Positions 12,805-24,913 of a DNA stretch of 64,000 bases are shown one piece after another. Positions within the stretch are counted from its first letter, which is position 1. Each line of letters begins with the position of its first letter. The position numbers were made by a program, and so were the translations under genes. The notes under the pieces were generated by a model. The model was not told the DNA's origin. It worked only from the letters and a program-made list of their open reading frames with translations, and did not search any database. The stretch spans positions 28,674,293 through 28,738,292 of the forward strand of contig CM035173.1 in the NCBI GenBank assembly GCA_020205615.1, read 5' to 3'. This DNA is from Panax quinquefolius (Eukaryota > Streptophyta > Magnoliopsida > Apiales > Araliaceae).

Positions 12805-12975
12805 GCTTAGGATATGATCTCCAAGTGAGATCGGGAATAGAACTAGAGGGAGAGACGAGTAAATCCTTCGCTAGTGTGTCCTACCTAAGCTTATTTGTTA
12901 GTCGGTCAAGATATAGGATATTATGTGATATATCGATTTCCTTAATTAACCCTTGTTTTATGACAAGATTTGAGA

Positions 12976-14165
12976 ATGTCGAATCGAGAATATTAACAAA
13001 GGAGTAAATGAGACCGTGGAGATGCCTCAGATTTACCAACGAGGAGAACGTGCAACAGTCGGGCAATGTTCCTCCCGTGAACAACACCACCGGAGCGATG
13101 ATGAACGAGGGATGTTTAGAAGCTTTTTGCGCTCATGCAAAATCGCATTTGGGAGACTCGTGTTCAAAATACAGAGAGAAATGATAGCAATTCACTTGTT
13201 GTCACAAAAAGCAAGCTTCAAAGAGTCAGGGACCACCGTAATTTAAGGGAAAGCCGATCCGATCACGGCGTGAAACACGGGTCAAACAAATTACCAAGAT
13301 ATTCGATGTCTGGGATGCACGAGAAACAGAAGGTTCCATTCGCCACCTTTATGTTCCGCGGCGAGGCAGGCAGACCATCGGTGGGAGTCTGTGAAGCGCA
13401 CTCATCCACCGCACTCAAAGATGTCTCGGGAGACGCTTTCAGAGATATTTAATGACAAATACTTTCCCGAAAGTGTTCGGCTATACGAAGGAAGTGGAGT
13501 TCATCGATTAGAGCAAAACAACACGACGGTGTCTCAAAGACGAGGCAAAGTTTGCAGAGTTATCCAGTGTCAGCACCTCATTTGGTGGAGAATGAGGAAC
13601 GATGACGCGATGTTTCTTAGAGGTTTGAAACCCAGATACGCCAAGATCTCATTTCTCATAAACTTTCTTTATTCAGATGTTGTAAATGTGGCTCAATTAT
13701 TAGAGCGAGATAACGAGTACGGCCAACCGAGGGACCATAACCAGATCGCACTGTAGATAGCAAATCAATGTAATAATGATAACTCATGGAGAAAGAAACA
13801 GATTTTACAGAATGGTAACCACTCGTGGTAATCATGGTCATGAAAATGTAAGAAGCGAGTCAGAGGAGATTTTAAAAAGAGGAGATTTAACAACGACTAT
13901 GTGAAGACGACAAAGGTTTAAGAAAGAATCGGTTCTAAGGGAGGAGAACGACCACCCATTATATGCTACAAATGCGAAAAGAGGGACATATCACCAAACC
14001 GCCCACAACAAACCAAGGTATGCTATAGTTGTGGAAAGGAAGGACATATCGCCGAGATCAGTACGCAGAAGCGAAACCTAGTTCAATGGGATTATGACTC
14101 AAAAGATCGTCCCCGTAAAAGTCAAAGTCAACGATTCCGGAAGAGCGCTTTGTCAGGATCGGTCA
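12976..14165 (+). pseudogene. Gag of internal 1 (frameshifted)
   Basis: Begins at the ATG in GAGAATGTCGAATCGAG, a position shared with internal 2 and 3. Recognisable segments in shifting frames are the N-terminal NNTTG.. region, VENEER/RGLKP-type capsid residues (13560-13640), LLERDNEYGQPRDH (13700-13740) and two zinc knuckles (ICYKCEKR.. and CYSCGKEGHIAE) at 13955-14065. Function in an intact element: nucleocapsid particle formation and RNA binding. At least six frame changes are needed to read it through. Confidence 0.75.
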
Positions 14166-17100
14166 TAATGCGAGAACCCAAACGAGGTGATCACGGTAAG
14201 CTATTTATAAATTCTCATGGTTTATACCTTACTTGATACCTAAGTTACCCATTCATTTATCTCTCCGCATGTGCTCAACGCTTAAACTCGACTCGAGAAA
14301 TTAGACTTTCGACCTATCTCGTGGAAACTCCGCTAGAGAAACTTTCATCACATCCACCGCTTATAAATCTTGTTTGATTCAAGTTGGCACCATTACCTTA
14401 CCTCGCCGACCTTATCTCTTTAAAGATACTTGCTTTTGATGTGATTTTAGGGATTGATCGTTAACTACTCATCATGCCAAAATTGATTGTTTTCGTAAGG
14501 TCATTAGTTTTCATATTCCTAACCAACCCGTCAGACGAATTCAAGCAACTAAACCATTAAAATCAATCACCGCTATATCTAATCATAAAGCTATTCGCTT
14601 ATCGAAAAACTGGATGTCAAGCTTTCTTAGCCCATGTTATGGATTTGAATAAAGACACGCCAAATTTGAATAATATTCCCGTTGTTATCGACTTTCCGAC
14701 GATTTCAAGAACTTCCCGCCTACCCCGTAACGTGAAGTCAATTCTTTATTGATCTTGAACCGCATAAAAGCCCATTTCTAAAACCCCATATCGAATGGCT
14801 CCTATTGAACTTCAGAGTTAAAGGTCCAACTACAGAATTGTTGGACATCGGCTTCATTCGGCCCCAAAACATCTCCTCGGGGTGCTCCTGCTTTATTTGT
14901 AAAGAAGAAAGACGGAGTATGCGACTTTCAGACGACTATCGAATCGAACCATGTCACCATCAAGAATAGGTATCCTCACCTCGATTGATGACTTGTTTGA
15001 CCAAATGCAAGTAAGGCACAATTCTTTTCAAAAATCGATCTTCGCTCGATATCATCACCGAAGATTAGAATCGAGGATATTCCAAAGACCGCCTTCGTAA
15101 CTCCTGTAGATGGGCATTATGAATTCTTAGTCATGTCTTTCTGACTAACTAATGCTCCCGCGCGCTTTCATGGATATGATGAACCGAGTATTCAAGGAAT
15201 ATTTGATCATTTTCGTTGTTGTTTTATTGATGACATCCTTATATATTCCAAAAGTCGTGAAGATCATGAGCACCATTTGAAGTCGGTACTCCAAAGGCTT
15301 CGTGAAACCAACTATATGCCAAATTGAAGAAATGCGAGTTCGCTCGAGGAAGTAGCATTTCTTGGGCATGTGGTGTCAAAACATGGAGTATCTCGCTGAT
15401 CCGGCCAAGATCAAGCAATACAAAGTCGGGAGCAACCAAGCTCATGATCAAGTACGTAGCTTTTTGGGCTTAATCGGTTATTATCTGAGATTCGTGGAAG
15501 GGTTTTCTCAATCGCTACTCCATTAACTCAAATAACTCTTAAGGATACAAAATTGCTTGGAGCGAAGAATGCGAGAAAAGTTTCCAAGAGCTTAAGAGAG
15601 ACTTATTTCTAAGACTGCTCTAACAATACCATCCGTTCTTGATGGATTTGTTATCTACAAATGATGCTTCGCAAAGGGTTAGGATGTGTTCTCATGCAAC
15701 GGGAAAGTCATAGCCTATGCCTCGCGACAACTTAAAGAGTATGAGAGGAATTATCCTACTCATGATCTAGAGTCATGCAAGCAATGCTGCTACGCTTAAA
15801 GATATGGAGGCACTATCTATATGGGGAGAAAGTGGAGATATATTCGCATCATAAAAGCCTTAAATATTTCTTCACTCAAAAGAACTCAACACGCTAGCAA
15901 TGACGCTGGCTCGAACTATCGAAAGACTACGACCACACTATTCAATACCATCCCGGTAAAGTTTAACGTGGAAATGACGACGATCGAGTAGAAGATCATA
16001 TGCGGAACGAAAAGCGATGATGTCAAGTATACGACAGAGCCAACTTTAATAGAAAAGTTAAGGTCGCTTTCAAGCCACCGAATCTTGAGCCGATGCGCGT
16101 ATGAAGAAGAAAGTACAAGAAGGAGCTATTCCTAAGCGAGAATTGATGAAGAAGGAATACTTCGAGTCCACTCTAGACTTCAGGTTCCTAACGACTGATT
16201 TGAAGTACAAGATTATGATGGAGGCACACAATACACCATTTGCAATCCATCCTCGAAGTACTAAAATGTATCGTGATCTTCGACATACATTTTGGTGGAA
16301 TAATACGAAGAGAGAGATTGCAAAGTTTATCTCGATGTGTTTAACTTGCTTAACGGTAAAGGCGGCGAGCATCTAGTACCTAAGGGTCCGCAGCAACCAC
16401 TTGAGATTCCTAAATGGAAGTGGGAACACATTACCATGGATTTCACACGGGTCTTCCTACTATTTCTCAAGGCATCAATGCTATTTGGGTTATTGTTGAT
16501 AGATTAACCAAGTCCGCTTATTTCTTGCCGATACGGAGACTTATTCTCTCGAACGCCTTCTGCTAGTATGTACGTAAATGAGATCGTGAGGTCAGTATGG
16601 CATGCCCAGATCCATAGTTTCGGATCGCGACCCAAGATTCACTTCAAGATTTTGGGTTAGTTTCAAAAAAGCTACGGGCACGGATTTGCGATTTAGTTCG
16701 CAGATACCATCCCCAAACCAGACGGACAATCGAGAGGACTATTCAAACTCTCAAGATTTATTAAGACTCGTGTCCTAGACTTCAAGGGCGCTTGGGATAA
16801 GTATTTACCATCGGTGGAATTCTCCTACAACAACAACAGCTTATCGTGCAAGTATAGGTGTGGTTCCATTCAAGCATTATATGGACGAAAATGTCGCTTC
16901 CAATATGTTGGGATGAGGTGGGTGAAGCAACATTGTTGGGACCCGAAAGTTAAGACGTATGACTCACCGAAAAGATCCAAATGATTCGACAACGATACAA
17001 ACGGCTCAAGATCGACAAAAGAGTTATGCGATCTTCATCGAAAGGACGGGAATTTAATGTAGGGATCATGATTGTCATGAAGTCGCTCCATGGAAGGGAG

Positions 17101-17508
17101 TTACAAGATTTGGGAAGAGAGGAAAGCTCAATCCACGATTTATCGTCCATTTCAAATTCTCGACCGAGTAGGAAATGTAGCCTATAGACTCATAAGCATT
17201 CTCCGAGTATGTCTCGTGTTCATAATGTGTTTCATATATCCGCATTTCAGAAATATGTGAAAGACCCAACCACGCTATCGAAGTTAGAACCGATTTAGAT
17301 AGTCAAGACTTAACGTATGAGGAGGTACCTATCAAGATCTTGATAGAAGGAGCATGTCCCACGCCAAGAAAGGTCATACCACAAGTTAAAGTTTTGTGGA
17401 GGAATCATGCTATAGAGGAAATGACCGAATTGAAACGAAATGAAAGCGAGGTATCCTCACCTTTTCAAAACACTGTATCGTACGCCAATTTCGAGGACTT
17501 AAATTTCA
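14166..17508 (+). pseudogene. Pol of internal 1: protease, RT, RNase H, integrase, chromodomain
   Basis: Domain order by similarity to internal 3: protease about 14180-14500; RT about 14760-15560, with the palm region near 15130-15250 where TTTATTGATGACATCC encodes the F-I-D-D core; RNase H about 15570-15990; integrase zinc finger 16262-16370 (MYRDLRHTFWWNNTKREIAK, then CLTC); integrase core about 16420-16900; C-terminal RVHNVFHIS-type block about 17205-17260; chromodomain about 17330-17470 (VIPQVKVLWRNHAIEEMT visible). It ends in a polypurine tract (AAGAGGGGAGG, 17510-17520) before LTR B. Many indels break the frame. Confidence 0.8.
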
Positions 17509-17520
17509 TAAGAGGGGAGG

Positions 17521-20194
17521 TCAGAAGACCTCAAATTTTTTTTAAATAAAAAGGAATTTCCTTTATTTATTATTTTGAAATAGTAAGGGTTTTGATTTGA
17601 TTAATGTGGATAGTTAAGGGTTAAATACGCAAATATTTCAAAATAAAGACAAGTGGTTATAAAATATTCATTTTTATTTGGGAATATTCGTTTGGTCGGG
17701 AATATTCAGATCGTTTGGGAATATTCGCATTTACGTTTGGTCATTATTCCAAATGTGCGTATTCGTGCCCCATAACCATGAAAAAGCCCCATAACTGGAT
17801 GAAGAAAACGACAAATATAAGTCAAGTTAAAATAACGGCAAGAAGTTGTTACCAAGTAAGACCGTTGAATACCCGGTGGTTAAAATACAAGAATACGCGC
17901 GGTCGCATAAAGAAGACACACCATCATTAAAGATTGTTGAATTATCGATCCTTACGTAAGAAGGCACTACTCAATAATTTTCACAAGAGTTATCGCTCAA
18001 TATTTTATTTTATCGATTCAATAATTGTCATAGGCTGATATTTTATATTATTGTTCAATAATTGTCACCGCATTATTATCTCCATTATCGATCAATAATT
18101 CATATTATTTGAATAATATTATTAGATAAAGATTATTGGCAATGTCTAGAAAGTTCTCACAAGGAGAGGTTTGGTCACCTAATCATGCTACCAAAGAAGG
18201 AGAAATCCTTATCTAAAGCCCCTTTCCCGGAACTACCGTCATTATAATCAGGATTCTCAGTAATATTATTTGTGAATAATTAATTATTGATTCATATGAT
18301 AAAGAAATATTTATTTTATGTGGATATAAATGATGGATTTATTTATGTGGTTATAAATGAAGAAATTATTGTTGAGGTGTTTTATCAAGATTTTACCGTA
18401 TCGAGGTATTAAAAATTAAATCGTGGGTTTCAGATATATCATGGGGTTATAATTTTAATCCGACCGCTGATTGTGGTAATTTTTGGGTATGTTATACATA
18501 CATAAGTTGAGTATATGTCCACAAATTTTGAACCGTTAAAATGCACGAATGATTTGTTGTGAATTTTAAGAGGTGTCTGATTCTTAAATTAGGTTTATAA
18601 TTGATTTTGGTGGAAAATTCTAGAATTGAGGGGCCCCACTTGTGGTTGGTGAAGAAATGTGCTGAATTTTATTTCAAATGTGGTGGGTGGCAATAGTAGT
18701 GTAAAGCCATCAGTAGCAGTCAAGTCTGCTTTTAAGCTAACATTTTCCTATAAATAGAGGGCTGTTAGAATTGAAAATCACACCGTAAACAAAGTTTTCT
18801 CTTCTCTCTATATATCGAGCGATTTTTGTGAGTATTTAGATACTTTGAGAGTCATTGCTCAAGATAAGTTTCATTCAAAGATCACTTCCGCCTTCCTTCC
18901 GGCAATCGATTCTTTGAGGTAAGGGATATTATTTTTTTTTCAGAATGATATTATTTCTTCAATATCATTATACCAAATATCGATCCAAGTTTTTATCAAA
19001 TTTGGAACTTTTTCATGCTCTGGGTTACTATTCATGAGTTACTATTCACGAAGTTACTATTCATGAGTTACTATTCACGAAGTTACTATTCACGAGTACT
19101 ATTCATGAAGCGTGAAAATGTTTTTTTGTGGAATTTCTATCTTTTGGTGTCTGAGTTACTATTCACGATACTTAAGACTATTCACGATACTAAGACTATT
19201 CACGATACTAAGACTATTCATCGAAAAAATAAAATTTCTTCTTTTCGTCTAAAATATCTATTCGGATACTAGCTTTGATCAGATCCATGTTTTGATCATT
19301 CTCAATTTTACACCACTACGATTATTTTTGAGGTATTGTTGATGGATAAAACAAAGTACTAATCCTTAATCCTTAATCCTCGTCATTTTGTTTCACCGGA
19401 TTCGCTTTTTTAAAAATATTTTTCATCATCCTCGCCTTAAATGATGATATTATTGAATATCTTCGCCCAGAAAGCAAAGATGAATGATTTCAAAGAATAT
19501 CTTCGCCCAGAGTGCAAAGATGAACAGTGTGTTTAAATGAATACGACCGACTCGATGAATATCTTTGGCCTCAGAGTAAAAAGATGAACAAAAGTGTTTA
19601 GATGAATACGACCGAATCGATGAATATCTTCGCCAGAGTAGCAAAGATGAATATTTGATTCCAGATGAATATCGATTGATGTTACAGGATAAAATTTTGA
19701 TGATGGACTTTTTAAATTATAGATTATAGTAGATTTCATTCTCTACGTAACTCTTCTAATGAATTATTATTTCCACCGCTAATATTGATCCAAAATTTTG
19801 TTGCCTATCAGATTCTATTAAATTTTTTCCTCGTCAAGACTAACGATAATTTGTCAGATATTATCTTAGTCATAATATTCTTTATCGAGCTAGTTGAGCT
19901 CACCCTTTTCCTTTTTGTTCCATTCTTCTCGTGAGGCGAGAATATAAATGAAAGTACGAGCCTGGGTATGGAATGAAGGTTTTAGAAAGGATTGTTTAGT
20001 AGTCCTCACCATTTTTGTAAAATAATGTATCAATAAATGTGATGAGGATTTATTTGAGTATAAATATTGTCTGTAAGATAATATTTGTATTTAAACTCAC
20101 GCTTTTATCATTGTAATAATAAAGTTGTAGTTGTTTTCGCATCATGTATCGACAACCGTAATGGGTGATGTATACCTATTTTGGGGGCGCCACA
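17521..20194 (+). repeat. LTR B (2.7 kb), shared by internal 1 and internal 2
   Basis: Begins TCAGAAGACCTCAAATTTTT (expected TGTAAGACC, damaged in the same way as LTR C) and ends GGGGGCGCCACA. TATAAATAG 18749-18757; GTAAG 18919-18923; TTACTATTCACGAAG repeats 19026-19108; stem-loop modules 19457-19650. It is at once the 3' LTR of the left unit and the 5' LTR of the right one. Confidence 0.85.
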
Positions 20195-20376
20195 ATTGGT
20201 ATCGTAGCTTAGGATATGATCTCCATGAGATCTGGGAATAAACTAGAGGGGGAGAGACGAAAAATCCTTCGCTAGTGTGTCCTACCTAAGCTTATTTGTT
20301 AGTCGGTCAAGATATAGGATATTATGTGATATATTGATTTCTTAATTAACCCTTGTTTTATGACAAAGATTTGAGA

Positions 20377-21575
20377 ATGTCGATCGAGAATATTAACAAT
20401 GGAGTAAATGAGACCGTGGAGATGCCCGTATTTACCAACGAGGAGAACGTGCAACAGTCGGGCAATGTTCCTCCCGTGAACAACACCACCGAGCGATGAT
20501 GAACGAGGGATGTTTAGAAGCTTTTTTGCGCTCATGCAAAATCGCATTTAGGGGAGACTCGTGTTCAAAATACAGAGGAAATGATAGCAATTCACTGTTG
20601 TCACAAACAAGCAGCTCAAAGAGTCAGGACCACCGAATTTAAGGGAAAGCCAGATCCGATCACCATGAAAACACGGGTCAAACAAATTACCAAGATATTC
20701 GATGTCTGGGGATGCACGGAGGAACAGAAGGTTCCATTCGCCACCTTTATGTTCCGTGGGCGAAGGCAGACCATCGGTGGGAGTCTCAGGAAGCGCACTC
20801 CATCCAAATTTACTCAAAGATGTCTTGGGAGACGCTTTCAGAGATCTATTTAATGACAAATACTTTCCGAAAAAGTGTTCGCTATACGAAGGAAGTGGAG
20901 TTCATCGATTGGAAAAAAAACAACACGACGGTCTCAAAGACGAGGCAAAGTTTGCAGAGTTATCCGTGTTCAGACCTCATTCGGTGGAGAATGAGGAACG
21001 ATGACGCGGATGTTTCTTAGAGGTTTGAAACCCCAAGATACGCCAAGATCTCATTTCTCATAAACTTTCTTTATTCAGATGTTGTAAAATGTGGCTCAAT
21101 TATTAGAGCGAGATAACGAGTACGGCCAACCGAGGGACCATAACCAGATCGCACTGTAGATAAAGCAATCAATGTAATAATGATAACTCATGCGAGAAAG
21201 AAACAGACGGACATGTAAATGGTAACCACTCCGTGGTAATCATGGCCATGAAAATGTAAGAAGCGAAGTCGAGGAGATTTTAAAAGAGGAGATTTAACAA
21301 CGACTATGTGAAGACGATAAAGGCTTAAGAAAGAATCGGTTCTAAGGGAGGAGATCGACCACCCATTATATGCTACAAATGCGAAAAGAGGGACATATCA
21401 CCAAAACCGCCCACAACAGCTCAAGGTATGCTATAGTTGTGGAAAGGAAGGACATATCGCCGAGATCAGACGCAGAATAAACCTAGTTCAATGGGGACGG
21501 ACTCAAAAGATCGTCTCCGTAAAAGTCAAAGTCAACGATTCCGGAAGAGCGCTTTGTTGTGATCGGTCATAATGC
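20377..21575 (+). pseudogene. Gag of internal 2 (frameshifted)
   Basis: Nearly identical to the gag of internal 1, with the same start context (GAGAATGTCGATCGAG) after a primer site at 20196-20208. Visible pieces are MKTRVKQITKIFDVWGCTEE and onward, VENEER at about 20987, LLERDNEYGQPRDH at about 21105, and two zinc knuckles at about 21375-21475 (CYKCEKR..; CYSCGKEGHIAE). Broken by small indels, partly at the same places as internal 1. Confidence 0.75.
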
Positions 21576-24500
21576 GAGGAACCCAAACGAGGTTATCACG
21601 GTAAGCTATTTATAAATTCTCATGGGTTTATACCTTACTTGATACCGGTATACCCATTCATTTATCTCTCCCGCATGTGCTCAACGCTTAAACTCGACTC
21701 CGAGAAATTAGACTTTCGATCTATCTCGTGGAAACTCCGCTAGAGAAACTTTCATCACATCCACCGCTTATAAATCTTGTTTGATTCAAGTTGGCACCAT
21801 TACCTTACCTCGTTGACCTTATCTCTTTAAAGATACTTGCTTTTGATGTGATTTTAGGATTGATCGTTAACTACTCATCATGCCAAAATTGATTGTTTTC
21901 GTAAGGTCATTAGTTTTCATATTCCTAACCAACCTCGTTGTATTTAATTCAAGCAACTAAACCATTAAAATCAATCACCGCTATATCTAATCATAAAGCT
22001 ATTCGCTTATTGAAAAACGGATGTCAAGCTTTCTTAGCCCATGTTATGGATTTGAATAAAGACACGCCAAATTTGAATAATATTCCCGTCATGTTATCGA
22101 CTTTCCGACGATTTCAAGAACTTCCTGCCTACCCCTTAACGTGAAGTTGAATTTTTATTGATCTTGAACCCGCACAAAGCCCATTTCTAAAACCCCATAT
22201 CGAATGGCTCCTATTGAACTTCAGAGTTAAAGGTCCAACTACAGTGAATTGTTGGACATCTGCTTTCATTCGCCCCAAGACATCTCCTCGGGGTGCCTCC
22301 TGCTTTATTTGTAAAAAAAAGACGGAGTATGCGACTTTGTATCGACTATCTGAATCAACCATGTCACCATCAAGAATAGGTATCCTCACCCGTCATTGAT
22401 GACTTGTTTGACCAACAGTAAGTAAGGGCACAATTCTTTTCAAAATCGATCTTCGCTCGATATCATCACCAAAATTAGAATCGAGGATATTCCAAAGACC
22501 GCCTTCGTAACTCCAGATGGGCATTATGAATTCTTAGTCATGTCTTTCTTGACTAACTAATGCTCCCGCGCTTTCATGGATATGATGAACCGAGTATTCA
22601 AGGAATATTTGATCATTCGTTGTCAGTTTTTATCATTGACATCCTTATATATTCCAAAAGTCGTGAAGATCATGAGCACCATTTGAAGTCGGTACTCCAA
22701 AGGCTTCGTGAAACCAAACTATATGCCAAATTGAAGAAATGCGAGTTCGCTTGAGGAAGTAGCATTTCTTGGGCATGTGGTGTCAAAACATGGAGTATCC
22801 GCTGATCCGGCCAAGATCAAGCAATACAAAGTCGGAGCAACCAAGTCTGCGGATCAAGTACGAGCTTTTTGGGCTTAATGGTTATTATCGGAGATTCGTG
22901 GAAGGGTTTTCTAATCGCTACTCCATTAACTCAAATTTAACTCCTAAGGATACAAAATTGCTTGGAGCGAAGAATGCGAGAAAAGTTTCCAAGAGCTTAA
23001 GAGGAGACTTATTTCTAAGACTGCTCTAACAATACCATCCGTTCGGATGGATTTGTTATCTACAAATGATGCTTCGTGCAAAGGGTTAGGATGTGTTCTC
23101 ATGCAACGTGGGAAAGTCATAGCCTATGCCTCATGACAACTTAAAGAGTATGAGAGGAATTATCCTACTCATGATCTAGAGTCAAAGCAATGTTGCTGCT
23201 AAAGATATGGAGGCACTATCTATATGGGGAGAAAGTGGAGATATATCGCACCATAAAAGCCTTAAATATTTCTTCACTCAAAAGAACTCAACACGCAAAA
23301 TGACGCTGGCTCGAACTATTGAAAGACTACGACCACACTATTCAATACCATCCCGGTAAAGTTTAACGTGGTAGCCGACGCATCGAGTAGAAGATCATAT
23401 GCGGAACGAAAAGCGATGATGTCAAGTATACGACAGAGCCAACTTTAATAGAAAAAGTTAAGGTTGCTCAAGCCACCGAATCTTGAGCCGATGCGTATAT
23501 GAAGAAGAAAGTACAAGAAGGAGCTATTCCTAAGCGAGAATCGATGAAGAAGGAATACTTCGAGTCCACTCTAGACTTTCAGGTTCCTAACGACTGATTT
23601 GAAGTACAAGATTATGATGGAGGCACACAATACACCATTTGCAATCCATCCTCGAAGTACTAAAATGTATCGTGATCTTCGACATACATTTTGGTGGAAT
23701 AATATGAAGAGAGAGATTGCAAAGTTTATCTCGATGTGTTTAACTCATTAACGGTAAAAAGCGAGCATCTAGTACCTAAGGGTCCGCTGCAACCACTTGA
23801 GATTCCTAAATGGAAGTGGGAACACATTACCATGGATTTCAAGCATCGGTCTTCCTACGGCTTTCAAGGCATCAATGCTATTTGGGTTATTGTTGATAGA
23901 TTAACCAAGTCCGCTTTCATTTCTTGCCGATACGGAGACTTATTCACTCGAACGCCTTGCTAGTATGTACGTAAATGAGATCGTGAGGTTGCATGGCATG
24001 CCTCAGATCCATAGTTTTGATCGTGACCCAAGATTCACTTCAAGATTTTGGGTTAGCTTGCAAAAAGCTATGGGCACGGATTTACGATTTAGTTCGCATA
24101 CCATCCCCAAACGGACGGACAATCGAGAGGACTATTCAAACTCTTGAAGATTTATTAAGACTCGTGGTCCTAGACTTCAAGGGCGCTTGATAAGTATTTA
24201 CCATCGGTGGAATTCTCCTACAACAACAGCTTATCGTGCAAGTATAGGTGTGGCTCCATTCAAGCATTATATGGACGAAAATGTCGCTTCCAATATGTTG
24301 GGATGAGGTGGGTGAAGCAACATTGTTGGGACCCGAAAGTTAAGACGTATGACTCACCGAAAAGATCCAAATGATTCGACAACGATACAAACTAAGCTCA
24401 AGATCGACAAAAGAGTTATGCGGATCTTCATCGAAAGGACGGGAATTTAATGTAGGGATCATGATTGTCATGAAGTCAGCTCCATGGAAGGGAGTTACAA

Positions 24501-24905
24501 GATTTGGGAAGAGAGGAAAGCTCAATCCACGATTTATCGGTCCATTTCAAATTCTCGACCGAGTAGGAAATGTAGCCTATAGACTTGCACTCCTCCAAGT
24601 ATGTCTCGTGTTCATAATGTGTTTCATATATCCGCATTTCAGAATATGTGAAAGACCCGAACCACGTTATAGAAGTTAGAACCCTGACGAGATAGCCAAG
24701 ACTTAACGTATGAGGAGGTACCGCCAAGATTTTGGATAGAAGGAGCATGTCCCACGCCAAGAAAGTCATACCACAAGTTAAAGTTTTGTGGAGGAATCAT
24801 GCTATAGAGGAAATGACCGGAATTGAAACGGAAATGAAAGCGAGGTATCCTCACCTTTTCAAACACCAGTACGTCACGCCAATTTCGAGGACGAAATTTC
24901 ATAAG
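21576..24905 (+). pseudogene. Pol of internal 2: protease to chromodomain
   Basis: Protease about 21590-21880; RT about 22190-22960, including [20 protein letters not shown] (22620-22680), where the usual second D-D pair is altered by a local indel; then [18 protein letters not shown] thumb GYYRRFVEGFS (22880-22915); RNase H about 22970-23380; integrase finger 23665-23745 (HTFWWNNMKREIAKF); core 23820-24290, with HITMDF and NAIWVIVDRLTKSAF visible; chromodomain about 24720-24870. The polypurine tract AAGAGGGGAGG at 24903-24913 abuts LTR C. Very close to internal 1 throughout. Confidence 0.8.
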
Positions 24906-24913
24906 AGGGGAGG

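Noticed and set aside
20548..20859. Antisense frames of about 80-103 codons within gag of internal 1-3
   Set aside because: They are shadows of the gag sequence on the opposite strand, conserved only because gag is.
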